Source of the DNA: Gibbula magus
Taxonomy: Eukaryota > Mollusca > Gastropoda > Trochida > Trochidae
Assembly (NCBI GenBank): GCA_936450465.1
Contig: OW388293.1
Location: forward strand, 29,889,860 to 29,953,859
Reading direction: 5' to 3'
Length of the DNA stretch: 64,000 nt
The translations under genes were made by a program, and so were the position numbers. The notes below the pieces were generated by a model. It worked only from the letters and a program-made list of their open reading frames with translations, did not search any database and was not told the DNA's origin. This document shows, in pieces, positions 24,996 to 35,444 of the stretch; the first letter of the stretch is position 1; every line of letters starts with the position of its first letter.

Positions 24996-26312
24996 TACTT
25001 AGTCATATATCAGATCGACTTAGTCATATATCATATCTACTTAGTCATATATAAGATCGACTTAGTCATATATCAGATCTACTTTATCATATATCAGATC
25101 TACTTTATCATATATCAGATCTACTTAGTCATATATCACATCTACTTAGTCATATATCAGATCTACTTAGTCATATATCAGATCGACTTAGTCATATATC
25201 AGATCTACTTTATCATATACCGTATACATCCTAATAAACGCCCTCTCCTAATAAACGCCCCCCAAAGCCATTTTTGACTCGCGGAAAATGACCCCTAATA
25301 AACGCCCCCCTTTTGTATCGACTTACCTTACTGATGTTTCACTGAAGAAGAGTTTTCAATCTTATTATCAACCTCTTATGTCCAGTAATGTGTAAGGTAC
25401 AGGGTACTTCCAGTCAACCAGCGATTGTCGAATGTCTGTAACGATCAGTCACTACACATTCTATGCGACCCCCCTGTTTTAAGAAACAGGAACATTTCTT
25501 GGAAGATGTCCCACAACTACAGATGACGCTAGCACACTGACCGCGAATTTGTCGTGAACGTTATTTTGTTCACGTGTATTTGTCAATGTGATTTAAATAA
25601 AGAATATCATGACCCGGAAATAGTGTTTACATACTCGTTCTGCACCATTTGCTTATCAGCTGATTGTGTTTATGCTGCCGTTAATTGGTGGTTATATTTA
25701 GATTCCTAGCGAACTCAAGTTTCATTGGATAAGAATAATGAAGCGACATTTATTTGATACACTTATTTGATTAAAACTCTGAAATAAAATCGATGTTTCT
25801 TTTTCTTTTGGACATTAACAAACATTTTTTTTTAATGAACGCCCCCTTTTTACGAATGTTTAAAGTAATTTTAATAAACGCCCCCTTTTTCCAATGTTTT
25901 AAACGCCCAGGGCTTCTATTGCGGCGAATACGGTATCAGATTTACTTAGTCGTATATCAGATCTACTTAGTCATATACCAGATCTACTTTGTCATATATA
26001 AGATCGACTTAGTCATATATCACATCTACTTTAGCATATATCAGATCTACTTAGTCATATATCAGATCTACTTTATCAAATATCAGATCTACTTTATCAT
26101 ATATCAGATCTACTTAGTCATATACCAAATCGACTTAGTCATATATCAGGTCTACTTAGTCATATATCAGATCTACTTAGTCATATATCACATCTACTTT
26201 ATCATATATCAGATCTACTTTATCATATATCAGATCTACTTAGTCGTATATCAGATCTACTTAGTCATATACTAGATCTACTTAGTCATATATCAGATCT
26301 ACTTAGTCATAT
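24996..26312 (+). repeat. 22-bp tandem array, about 27 copies, split by element C
   Basis: Units of 22 bp (CTTAGTCATATATCAGATCT followed by AC) run from 24,996 to 25,216 (about 10 copies) and resume at 25,937-26,312 (about 17 copies). Variants have TTTATC for TTAGTC and GATCGAC for GATCTAC. The phase of the array continues exactly across the intervening element. Confidence 0.9.
25219..25934. mobile_element. Element C: MITE inserted into the 22-bp array
   Basis: The ends ACCGTAT (25,219) and ATACGGT (25,934) are inverted repeats. Removing the segment joins TCATAT to ATCAGAT, which restores an intact array unit, so the insertion is clean with no evident target duplication. Inside, the motif TAATAAACGCCCC recurs at about 25,232, 25,248, 25,291 and 25,871, with a variant near 25,833. 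There is no coding capacity. Confidence 0.75.
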
Positions 26313-26590
26313 TACAACTTTAAAACTTGAATATACAACTTTCTAAATTTGTAATTACACCTTTAAAACTTGAATATACAACTTTCTGAACTTGTAATTA
26401 CATCTTTTAAATCTGATATATGATAAAAAATCTTGAATATACAACTTTTTAAAGTTGTAATTACACCTTTAAAAGTTGTAATAACAACTTTAAAACTTGA
26501 ATATACAACTTTCTAAACTTATAATTACACCTTTAAAAGTTGTAGTTTTTTAAATGTTGTCATTGAATTTGGCCCTTGTTGGCTTTCGTA

Positions 26591-28305
26591 TATTACCGCC
26601 AAATTCGAAAGAGAAAAAAAATATTTTAAACTCGTAATTACGAGTTTTAATCTCGTAATTACGACCTTATATCTCGTAATTACGAGTTTAAACTAGGATT
26701 GACGCGTCAATACTTAGGTCTTCAAGACTTCTGCTTGACCTTGAACTCCATGTTGGACTCAGGGTTATTCGTCTGTTTCTCCGCTTTAAAATGAGCTATC
26801 AAACATGTCTCTATCTTCAGTAGTTTTTTTACAAAAAATCTCCAAAGAAGGTACCCCTCTGAAAACGGAAAAATCACATATTAATGGACCCCTACATTAC
26901 ATTTCTCACGATTAAGACAAAATGGTTAATATTTCCATACTAAGGTGTAACATAGAAAATGTTGCGCTTTAATTTCCACTTAAGAAGATGTAATCATCAG
27001 TTGGATTGCATACATAATAAATGCGTTATGCTGTTCTGAATATTCAAGAAAATATTCAAAAATGCTTAAATTTGGACCCCTAGACATCGCCTGCGATCTT
27101 TGAGGCTTAACTATCAACTTTTTGATGAAAGCGGTCAACATAAAAGTTGTTCTTCTTGAATTTGTGCATACGTAGGTGTATGTAAAATTGCAATAGCATA
27201 AGAATTGAAACAGTTATGAACCTTTCAACTTCGTTGAAAATGGCGATTTTTTAAAAATGACAAACTTCTATGACTTGTCACAAAAAAACCAAGACAGATT
27301 TGAGCTTGAAAAATATTGTCCTTAATAAATGACGTTTCTACATCACCATGATCTATTTAAAGTCTTCCTATCTCCATTGGTTCATAATCAAAAATTCTCC
27401 AAAGAATATACCCCTTGAAAATGCTCAAAATTACAAAATTTAACTTTTTTGAGAATATGTCCAAATTGTGCCGAAACTATCAACTTTTATAAGACCTTGA
27501 TGTATTATGGACTTGTTAAGCTCCTTATTAGAAAGAGAAGGCTATCAATAACTTTGACATAAGTCAATTAGTTACAGAGTTGTGCCCCTTTGAAATTGCA
27601 GATGAAAAACGCCCTTTTTAAAAAGGACCATATTCAAGGGGAGATTACTCGAATTCTAGCCCGAAATTCAAAATTCTGTGAGCAAATTATATTCTACGTT
27701 GTCTTGGCTTTCGAATGAGCTATCACACATATCTGTATGTATTGCCGTGATTAAGAAGAAGAGTTTTGAAGACACGTACCCTCAAAACCGCGAAAGTGCA
27801 CCAAATTTTCAGTTTTTTCGAAATAGAAAAAAATCTATTATTACGGCCGAAATCCTCACTAGGCCTAATCGATGGGGAATGTTGTTGCCCACATTTTGGT
27901 GAAAGTTTTTTGAAAATATCTTTGTAAGTTTTCGAGCTATTGAGGTTTGAAGTTTCAACTTCAAGGGCAGATAACTCACAAAAGAAGTCGAAAATCCAAA
28001 AATTAAGAAAATTACTTCTTAGTTTGGTTACAGGCTACCTTTCCTGAAAATTTCATGCAAATCGGCCCAGCCGTTACTGAGAAATCTGCGTGCACAGAAT
28101 TTGGTACAAAGAATAATAAAAAAAATAATCAGGATAATAACAATACGTCTTCGAGACATACGTCTTAAAATAATCAGGATAATAACAATCCGTCTTCGAG
28201 ACATACGTCTTGAAGACCTAATAATCTGGATAAAAACAATAGGTCTTCAGACATTCGTCTTGAAGACCTAAATATTTTTTTTCTCTTTCGAATTTGGCGG
28301 TAATA
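26591..28305. mobile_element. Element B: Mutator-like non-autonomous element with 10-bp TSD
   Basis: The 36-bp ends at 26,591-26,626 and 28,270-28,305 are exact inverted copies starting TATTACCGCCAAATTCGAAA. The flanking bases GGCTTTCGTA at 26,581-26,590 recur at 28,306-28,315, a 10-bp direct repeat. Long TIRs with 9-11 bp duplications are the hallmark of Mutator-like elements, so that assignment is an inference. Subterminal palindromes AAACTCGTAATTACGAGTTT (26,628-26,647) and related copies follow the left TIR. No transposase is present. The interior near 28,042-28,085 (TTTCATGCAAATCGGCCCAG) resembles a widely dispersed animal repeat 3' end. Confidence 0.8.
28118..28269. repeat. Short tandem repeat of self-complementary units inside element B
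   Basis: About three copies of a unit of roughly 50 bp contain AATAATC(A/T)GGATAA...ACAAT followed by GTCTTCGAGACATACGTCTT and variants. GTCTT and AAGAC are complementary, so each unit can fold on itself. The array adjoins the right TIR and pairs with TAGGTCTTCAAGAC near 26,721. Confidence 0.6.
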
Positions 28306-29028
28306 GGCTTTCGTACGAATAAGGCTGTGCCTAACGTGAAACTGCATCGTGCAAAATTTCGAGCGTGGCATGGCACGATTCATATGCCTATTGCTAAGAT
28401 CGTGAAAGTTTTAAATAACAAGCATTTAAAATAAACGCAATGGCAACAAGAATATGTTACGAACTATATTTATGACAATTGTAACTGGAAAATACTTTCT
28501 CTTATGCGGTAGAAGGGACCGACTTTCACTACATTCACATAATTGTTTTATTTCAACAATTAGTCAGAACAATTTAGTCTTAATTGAGAGCGAGGTAATA
28601 TTTCGAGACCGTCATAATTAATTTCATGCATTTAAACAACCCTATACTCGTTGAAAGTAACGTATTCTCATCATATATGTTAAACAGACTTTATGAAAAG
28701 GAAAACATTACATTTTTGAAACTTTCACCGATGTTGTAAACATGTTACTAGTAGTATGACGTTCTGGGAGCAAACGGAAATCCCGAGATATTAAACTGAC
28801 AGCTCGAATACGTAAAAACATCCTATAATTATAATTGCTTTACTATCAGGCCCTTGCAGGTTTAATTCCAAAGTTATTTTTTTTATTTGACTTAAAGTGT
28901 CAATACCCTACTTAGAATAGTTATTGCTCTGATTTAAACCATCTGCTTCCTTACTGGTTCAATTTACATTAAATTATAAGTATGCACGTGTAATGGTGAT
29001 TCAAATAATAGTATTGGATATAAATGAT
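28306..29028. other. No feature seen
   Basis: AT-rich spacer between the nested TIR elements and the DIRS retrotransposon. It begins with the 10-bp target duplicate of element B. Confidence 0.4.
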
Positions 29029-29197
29029 TATTATTTAATATACTCTCCTCGATAGTTAACAATATGCCCGATTATCCTAATCTGTCTAATTCCGACAACA
29101 TTCACACAGAGTAAAGATAGAGTTATCGCCGCTCTACCCTGTATCGAAACTCGCCACCAGGTGGTCAACCCTACGTCATCATTGCTTTTCTGTCGGC
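29029..29197 (+). repeat. DIRS left inverted terminal repeat
   Basis: From GATAGTTAACAATATGCCCG (29,051) to about 29,197 this is the reverse complement of 34,794-34,950 with few mismatches. The outermost 22 bases (TATTATTTAATATACTCTCC) differ from the right end but are complemented in the internal region at 34,649-34,690, as expected for DIRS. Confidence 0.88.
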
Positions 29198-29208
29198 CAT
29201 CAAGTACA

Positions 29209-29879
29209 CTTGTGTTTTTGGTGGCTCTGAATTTCGATGTTAATAAACCTTTTTACATACGTATACTGCTTTCCCTTGCGATTTCGTGTCGTTGCGGGAC
29301 CTAACTAATTCTGTCGAGGCAGTTAGCGTCTCTCTTCGTCGGGTACTTGTGATTGTTTTGACTGCAGTGACTCTGCCTACTGTTGTCTGTTTCAGCCGGC
29401 CCAGGCCGCACATGCTTTTCGTGCCGGGTCGCTTAGGCTGGTTAGCTCTGCTGGGCTTTCGGTAGACCTCCCGTCCACCGCCTGGCCGTGGGCGCTTGCA
29501 TTGGACAGCGCTTGCCTACTGTGCGCGTCGCCTCACTAGGCGGCCTGTTGGAAGCACCTGTCGTTGGACAGCGCCTGGTGCTTGGACAGCGCTTGTCGCC
29601 TGCCTCGTGATAGCGCCTGTCGCTTGTGTTTTTGGTGGCTCTGAATTTTGATGTTAATAAACCTTTTTACTTACGTATACTGCTTTCCCTTGCGATTTCG
29701 TGTCGTTGCGGGACCTAACTAATTATGTCGAGGCAGTTAGCGTCTCTCTTCGTCGGGTACTTGTGATTGTTTTGACTGCAGTGACTCTGTCTACTGTTGT
29801 CTGTTTCAGCCGGCCCGGGCCGCACGTGCTTTTCGTGCCGGGTCGCTTAGGCTGGTTAGCTCTGTTGGGCTTTCGGTAG
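29209..29879 (+). repeat. 257-bp direct duplication in the DIRS leader
   Basis: 29,209-29,465 and 29,623-29,879 are the same sequence with about seven differences, offset by 414 bp. Both begin CTTGTGTTTTTGGTGGCTCT and end GGCTTTCGGTAG. Each contains a T-rich, acceptor-like CTGTTGTCTGTTTCAG. The 157-bp spacer contains GGACAGCGC(T/C)TG three times. The copies may be a tandem duplication or part of the element's promoter/leader. Confidence 0.88.
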
Positions 29880-29899
29880 GTGTGGATCCAGGAAGTAAG

Positions 29900-31660
29900 C
29901 GCGCTTCGATCCACACTCGCTCTGTCACCTGTGCCGTAATTTGTGCGGCGAGTCGGACAGGTGCAGAGAGTGTGATCACCTCTCGTCCACGGAACACCGT
30001 GATTACCGTGCGGTGGTGAGGAAATCTGAGATGCAGCACAAGTTGAGGGCCGCCAGGCGCCCCTCTTCGTCCTCTTCCGCTATCGTCACTGCGGGCGCCG
30101 CTGATGACGCCTCCCGGGGCTCCGACCTGGTCATCTCAGAGGATGTGACCGAGTTTGACCTCTCGGATCCAGGTGTGAGGTCCGACAGGGATTTATCCCC
30201 GGACAGACACGCCGGCGTTTCCCCTCCCTCGAGCGGGGTGGAGGTCCTCTCCTGACACTGCTTCCTCAACGAACACTAGGCGGGCCGCCAGGAAGAAGGA
30301 GAAAAGGAAACACAATAAGAAGAAGAGGTCGAGGACCTCCTCTCCCCCTACTTTTGACCAGAAGAAACTGACAGACGACATCATGTCCTCAGTGAAGGAT
30401 CTGGTCTCGTCTATGTTCGTGGCAAGAGAACGAGCTCATGCCAGGGTCGAGGAGGAGGATGCTTTTTCTCCGACCTCCCCTGAGGTGCCTTCCACTCCCA
30501 AGAGGAGGCGAGTGGTGGTGATTTCCCCGGCCGCCACCCCCTCGGAACACGAGTCTCCGCCTGTTAGTGACTGAGAGGGGGGGGGGGGCGTCTGACTTGG
30601 GGGACGTGACTCCCCAAGCGCCTGCCACTCCACTGACGGCTCCTGCGGACGCGCCCGATCTCAAGGAGCGTCTGACAGCAATCGCGGATTGGTGTCAGGT
30701 GGACATCCAAGAGCTGGAAGAGGAACCTGCGTCGACCAAGGTGGCCAGGCTGGAGACCTTCTGCTCGGAGGAGGAGGCGCCTACGCAGCGCCTGGTGGCG
30801 CTGCCAGCGCACAGGCTCCTTCAGGCGGCGGGCAGGGACTTCGACTCTAACGTTGCCGCTGCAGCTCCGGGTCGCCTCGTCCCCTCCCCTAGTTCTCACT
30901 GACAAGATCCGGTCTGGCCTCCCCGTTCATGACAGTTCCTTACCTCTGTCCCCTTACATCCTGGACGACGACATCCGTCGAGTGGCCGCTCACCACTCAC
31001 CACTCACCAAGTTTCAGACACTCATTTGTCACACCTGGACAAAAAGGCAAGGTGCATCCTCGGTCTGGCTAACCACGTGGCCCACGCTTGCCAGGCGATG
31101 GCGGCTTTCGCCAAGGAGGCAGGTATGGAGCAGGGGGCCAAGGCTCTCTACCGCGGTTTCGGCTCTGTCGCTGGGAACCTAATGCAGATGACGTTGTCTG
31201 CCTCCCGCATCTCAGCAGCGGTGACTTATCTCAGGCGCGATGGATTTCTGGCGCGGACCAACCTTCCTGCGGAGCTCCGGAACCGCCTGAGGTCTGCCCC
31301 CGCAGGCTCCTCCACCTCATTCGACGGTCAAGTCGCGAAACGCTTAGACAGCGCCAGGAATGCCAGCAGCAAGAGCTGACCAACCGATTGGCCTCTGGCG
31401 GGCGCAGAGCTTCCCCCCAGGTGTCGACGCCCAAGAAGAAGGGAGGGGGCGCGCCCTCCTCTACCTCCAAGACTGGAGGCGTGTCCTTTCAGGGAAGGGG
31501 TCGACAGGATAGAAGTCGCGGCTTCAGTGCCGGCCCCTCTCCAAAACGCACCCCCAAGAAGGGAATCCAACGTGGGAAGGGTCGCGCCTACGGAGCTCCC
31601 CCAACAGGCAGTGACTGGACACCTCCGGACCTCCGGACCTCCACGGCAGGTACGCCGCCC
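29900..31660 (+). pseudogene. DIRS gag-like region, frameshifted
   Basis: Successive plus-strand frames carry a gag-like protein. A Cys cluster C-x2-C-x3-C-x5-C-x2-C (CHLCRNLCGESDRCRECDHL) lies near 29,921-29,980. Ser- and acid-rich stretches and KKRRK-type basic runs follow to about 30,560. An acidic segment comes next (30,600-30,900), then an alpha-helical, Ala-rich domain (31,026-31,340; DKKARCILGLANHVAHACQA). A basic, Gly/Arg/Ser-rich tail reads in another frame to about 31,600. Frames change near 30,255, 30,570 (at a G9 run) and around 31,340. No single ATG-led frame spans it. The likely role, packaging of element RNA, is inferred from position only. Confidence 0.6.
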
Positions 31661-31679
31661 CCCGCTGACCTGTTCTCCT

Positions 31680-33344
31680 GCAGAGCGCGCGCTGGATCCA
31701 GATCGGCTTGCGCTAATCTTGGAACAGGTGGAGACTCTAATATCCAAACGGGGGGTGGAGGAAAGACCAAGACCTTTCTCCAGGCTACTACTCTCCGGTG
31801 TTTGTCCGACCGAAGCAAGAGCCAGGGAAATGGCGGCTGATCCACGACTTGAAGGAATTCAACCCGCCGCCATATTTTCGACTCTTGACAGTGCCATCAG
31901 TGATGCGATTACTGGAGCCCTTGGACTCGATGATATCCCTCGACCTGCAGGACGCGTACCTGCACATTCCCATCTATCACGGCGATCGCAGGTACCTACG
32001 TTTCGTCCTAGCGGGGCGCCACTTCCAGTGGAACGTTTTTCCGTTCGGGATCTCGTCGGCTACGTGGCTGTTCACTCGCGTGACCCAACCCATCGTCCAA
32101 TACCTCCACACGGTGGACGTTCAATTCGCAATGTATTTGGACGACGGGTTTGGTCACAACAGGTCCCCGTTTGTTCTGGAGGCTCAACGGGACTTTGTGA
32201 TAGCGTTGCTCAGGCGGTTGGGGTGTCTGGTCAATCTGGGGAAGTCAGACCTGCAGCCCTCGACATCCTTGGTGTTCCTGGGCGCCCGCCTGGACACCGC
32301 TATCTACAAGGCCTTTGTGACCACGGAACGGATGGAACGTTACCGAGATCTCCTGGACCTAGCACTTTGGGGGCCTCTGCCACTACGCCAGTGGCAAAGG
32401 CTGTTAGGCTTCCTGAGCGCGACTCAACACTTCACCCGAAGAGGAAGGTTGCAGCTCAGGCCCCTACAGTTCTTGGTAAACGTCCGGGAGAAGGCGTGTT
32501 GGGGGGGGGGGTTCCTCTCAGGGAACCGCCAGCAACACGTCACCTATTCGTGGACGCCTCCTCCCAAGGCTGGGGAGCTCATCTCGATTCGGAGCAAACA
32601 GCGGGGGTGTGGTCGTCAACCCAAGTGAGACGCCACATCAACGTCCTGGAACTGGACGCCATTCGATTGGCAATCGACCATTGATCAGGTCAGCTGCGGG
32701 GGCAGGTCCTGTGTGTTCATACGGACAGCTCAGCGGCAGCCTGGGCCATCAACAAACAGGGGTCGACCAAAGCAGACTCTCTCCTGCAGCTGGTGATGGT
32801 GCTGTTTCGCCTAGTGGACAGTCTCGAACTCTCTCTCCGTGCGGTGCACATCCCGGGAGCCAAGAACGTCCTTGCGGACGCCTTGTCTCGCCCGGACAAA
32901 CCTCCATCCACGGAGTGGATGTTGCACCCGAGAGTGGTCGAGAGTCTATGTCTGAGGTTCGGCAAGCCTCACATAGACCTCTTCGCGACTCGGCTCAACC
33001 ACCAGCTGGCGACGTACATGTCTCCTGTACCGGACCCGTCCGCATGGGCTCTTGATGCGCTCGCGTTAAAATGGGAGGGGATGGTCGCTTACGCCTATCC
33101 CCCTCCCGTCATCCTGAACCTCGTGGTGGCGAAGATACAGGAGACGCGGGTGCTCCAGCTACTCCTGATAGCGCCGCTGTGGCCAGCCAGGGCCTGGTAC
33201 GTTCCCCTCCGGAGGGCGTGCCTCCTAGACCCGATCCCCCTTCCTCTAAGGTGGGACCTTCTGACGAGCAGACCAAGCGGGCGGGTTCACGAGAATCCCC
33301 AGGCTCTACAGCTTCACGCTTGGTTTGTCTTCAAAGGGGTCTGA
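31680..33344 (+). pseudogene. DIRS pol: reverse transcriptase, RNase H and methyltransferase-like domains, broken
   Basis: The RT reads FVRPKQEPGKWRLIHDLKEF, SLDLQDAYLHIPI, FPFGISSATW and the catalytic YLDD (32,134-32,145). After a G11 run (32,501-32,511) the reading continues in another frame with the RNase H start (LFVDASSQGWGAHL, INVLELDAIRLA). It hits TGA at 32,682-32,684, then continues in the same frame (VHTDSSAAAWAINKQGS, HIPGAKNVLADALSR). The last part (IDLFATRLNHQL, DPSAWALDALALKW, AYPPP, LIAPLWPARAWY) matches the DAM-like methyltransferase domain of DIRS elements. Another frame change lies near 31,770, upstream of the RT core. At least three lesions make it non-functional as read. 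Confidence 0.88.
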
Positions 33345-34408
33345 CGGGGGCAGGGTTCTCCAAATCCGTTGCCGAGGCGGTGGTGACCTCCCAAAGACTG
33401 TCGACTAGGAACCTCTACGACGCTCAGTGGGGGGCCTTCGCGACCTTCTGCAACAAGGAGGGGTACGACATCCAGGCAATAACGGTCCCTCAGGTTGCTG
33501 AGTACCTGGTTTACCTGCGAGAGACGAGGAATCTCAAAGCCTCGTCCATCAACACCAACCTGGCGGCGATTATGTCCGTTCTCCGGAAGCAGGACCCCCA
33601 GGTGGACATCTCGGTCCTTAAGGACCTCGTTCAAACCTACCGGAATGTGGATGGGCGGAGGAAATTCAGGCCCCCAGAGTGGGACTTGGCGGTGGTCCTC
33701 AACCACCTCAAGTCGGACCTCTATGAACCGTTGACGGAGACGACCGTCCTTCGCCTCACCATCAAAACGGCCTTTTTGGTCGCCATGGGGTCCGCAGCCA
33801 GGATCTCAGAGCTTCACGCTCTCCAAGCGGATCTCCTGCGTTTTGAGGTGGGGGACGGGGGTTCGGCCATTCTGGGGCTGGCGCCGGAGTTTGTGTGTAA
33901 AAACCAAGCCGCTGACGAAAGGGGTAGGACTTTTTCCCTACCGTCCATTTCCGGTAACATAGATCCGACGGACGAGGAGAACCGCCTCCTCTGTCCAGTC
34001 CGAGCACTTCGGATCTACACCGAGAGGACCCGGACGCTGCGTCAGGGGAGGAGAAGACTCTTCATCCCTCATTCCCAGACCAGCGTCCTGGAGTTAGACA
34101 AGAGACAACTAGGCGTCTACCTCCGTTCGGCGGTGCTAGACGCGTACAAGGCAGCGGGTCTAGACCCTCCAGCGAGGGCCAATCCGCACGAGATAAGGGC
34201 CATCTCAGCGACGATGGCCCTCCATAGCAACTTGGCGGTGGCGGACATCATGGCTGGCTGTTTCTGGAAGTCAGGCCTGGTGTTCGCCAACCACTATCTT
34301 CGAGACATCTCAAACGAGGACTTGGAGGGAATCAACCGGCTGGGGGCGCAGGTGTACGCCCAACAGCGAGTTCCTTCGGGCCCTCATCGCAGGAGTCTCC
34401 CTCACTAA
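33071..34408 (+). CDS. DIRS tyrosine recombinase, intact
   Basis: A 445-codon frame with an ATG at 33,071 overlaps the end of the pol region by 274 bp in a different frame. The recognisable recombinase begins near residue 94 (GAGFSKSVAEAVVTS) with a core-binding domain (SSINTNLAAIMSVLRKQ) and then the catalytic domain. The catalytic set is present: Arg244 (AARISELHAL), His373 and Arg376 (NPHEIRAISAT), Trp399 (GCFWKS) and nucleophile Tyr409 (FANHYLRD). The enzyme would integrate the circular DNA copy at the element ends. The first roughly 90 codons are low-complexity shadow of the pol frame, so the true start could be internal. This is the one DIRS protein here that looks functional. Confidence 0.9.
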   Translation: MGGDGRLRLSPSRHPEPRGGEDTGDAGAPATPDSAAVASQGLVRSPPEGVPPRPDPPSSKVGPSDEQTKRAGSRESPGSTASRLVCLQRGLTGAGFSKSVAEAVVTSQRLSTRNLYDAQWGAFATFCNKEGYDIQAITVPQVAEYLVYLRETRNLKASSINTNLAAIMSVLRKQDPQVDISVLKDLVQTYRNVDGRRKFRPPEWDLAVVLNHLKSDLYEPLTETTVLRLTIKTAFLVAMGSAARISELHALQADLLRFEVGDGGSAILGLAPEFVCKNQAADERGRTFSLPSISGNIDPTDEENRLLCPVRALRIYTERTRTLRQGRRRLFIPHSQTSVLELDKRQLGVYLRSAVLDAYKAAGLDPPARANPHEIRAISATMALHSNLAVADIMAGCFWKSGLVFANHYLRDISNEDLEGINRLGAQVYAQQRVPSGPHRRSLPH

Positions 34409-34648
34409 TGTTTCTCCTCTTAATAAACCTGAGGTTGATTCTATTTGTGTGTCTGTTGTCTTTTATATCAGTTGGCGACTTCGGTTGCGGGCCTCCTCGC
34501 ATAGCGAGGTTGGGCCAGGGCTAGTCCGATTGACTAGTGGCCCCCCATGGGGGGGTCACGCTAGTTCGGCCTTGGGTCACCAACTCTCTTCCTGTAAGAT
34601 AGAGCTTTATCGCCTTAGCCTCTCGCACCCACCTCCGGCAGTGGGATT

Positions 34649-34743
34649 CGGGCATATTGTTAACTACCGAGGAGAGTATATTAAATAATAGTATGTTTTT
34701 GTTTAAACATCATTATTTATACTCACCGTCGATAGTTAACAAT
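34649..34743 (+). repeat. DIRS internal complementary region
   Basis: 34,649-34,690 is the reverse complement of the left end 29,029-29,070, with one mismatch noted. 34,691-34,743 is the reverse complement of the right end 34,928-34,980. The two meet at 34,690/34,691, so this segment spells the junction of the two element ends on the opposite strand. In DIRS models it templates circle formation during reverse transcription. Confidence 0.92.
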
Positions 34744-34793
34744 CATTAGCTCCCACCTGGCCTCCCCTCTGTACAATCGGCTTTTTTCTCTGA

Positions 34794-34987
34794 CCGTCAG
34801 AAGAAGCAATGATGACGTTGGGTTGACCACCTGGTGGCGAGTTTCGATACAGGGTAGAGCGGCGATAACTCTATCTTTACTCTGTGTGAAGGTTGTCGGA
34901 ATTAGACAGATTAGGATAATCGGGCATATTGTTAACTATCGACGGTGAGTATAAATAATGATGTTTAAACAAAAACATACTATTATT
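34794..34987 (-). repeat. DIRS right inverted terminal repeat
   Basis: This mirrors the left repeat from CCGTCAGAAGAAGCAATGAT onward, then carries its own outer end with GATGTTTAAACAAAAACATAC. The last seven bases (TATTATT) may be element or target. Confidence 0.85.
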
Positions 34988-35444
34988 AACCCGCTCATAA
35001 CTTTTGCTAATCCATGCAAACATACATTGCAGAAATTTGCATTCATGGTAACATATATAATATTTGTATCATTTTTCTATTGGCGTTTTAAATAATACAT
35101 ATTTTCTGAATTATAAGTTTTCTAAAAATTAATTAGCTGCAAAACCATGATCATTATAACTGTTCTTAAGTAGGCTTCAGGATGAGCGAGTTCCGTTATG
35201 GCAAATCTCTGGATATGAATTTAGAAAAAGCTTTACAAATGTCGATGCACACATGAATATTATTTAGTCATTTACCTTGAAGTGGGTGTCCATATCCACT
35301 TCACACGTTACCTGCACCTGATGCTGCAGTATCTTTAAAATGTTCCTTATTTCAAGATATTATGTATTTTCTTCCACCTTTGGAAACAACTCTAACAGAA
35401 AATTGTCAACTGTTCAGCATTTTGTTTATATTGTATTGTAATAT
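34988..35444. other. No feature seen
   Basis: AT-rich spacer 3' of the DIRS element. Confidence 0.4.

Larger units (their letters stand above)
24875..26590. mobile_element. Element A: TIR element containing a 22-bp tandem array
   Basis: The left end TACGAAAGCCTACAAGGGCC (24,875) is mirrored by the right end, TTTGGCCCTTGTTGGCTTTC continuing GTA to 26,590, with one mismatch. Subterminal palindromes centred on GTAATTAC occur near both ends, including a perfect 20-bp one at 24,921-24,940. The interior is mostly the 22-bp array plus the nested element C. There is no coding capacity; a repetitive open frame at 25,793-26,275 is only the array translated. Confidence 0.7.
29029..34987 (+). mobile_element. 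DIRS-type tyrosine-recombinase retrotransposon, near full length
   Basis: The element runs left inverted terminal repeat (29,029-29,197), 5' leader with a 257-bp duplication, gag-like region, RT/RNase H/methyltransferase-like region, tyrosine recombinase, internal complementary region (34,649-34,743) and right inverted repeat (34,794-34,980/34,987). DIRS elements use a recombinase in place of an integrase and do not make target duplications; none is seen. The bases TATTATT at the left edge also follow the right edge (34,981-34,987), so the last few bases are ambiguous. The interior is strikingly GC-rich against AT-rich flanks, suggesting a fairly recent arrival with different base use. Damage lies in the gag and pol regions. 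Confidence 0.92.

Noticed and set aside
25793..26275. 160-codon open frame rich in IYQIYLVIYQIYF-like repeats
   Set aside because: It is the 22-bp array read in one frame; the regularity comes from the DNA repeat, and its start lies in the nested MITE.
29723..30664. Numerous minus-strand and alternate frames in the DIRS 5' half
   Set aside because: High GC lowers stop frequency; these are shadows of the gag-like region.
31527..32684. 385-codon plus-strand frame across the DIRS pol region
   Set aside because: Only its first part (before the RT core) and its end (RNase H start) are the true frame; the middle is a shadow of the RT frame. It is described within the DIRS pol entry.
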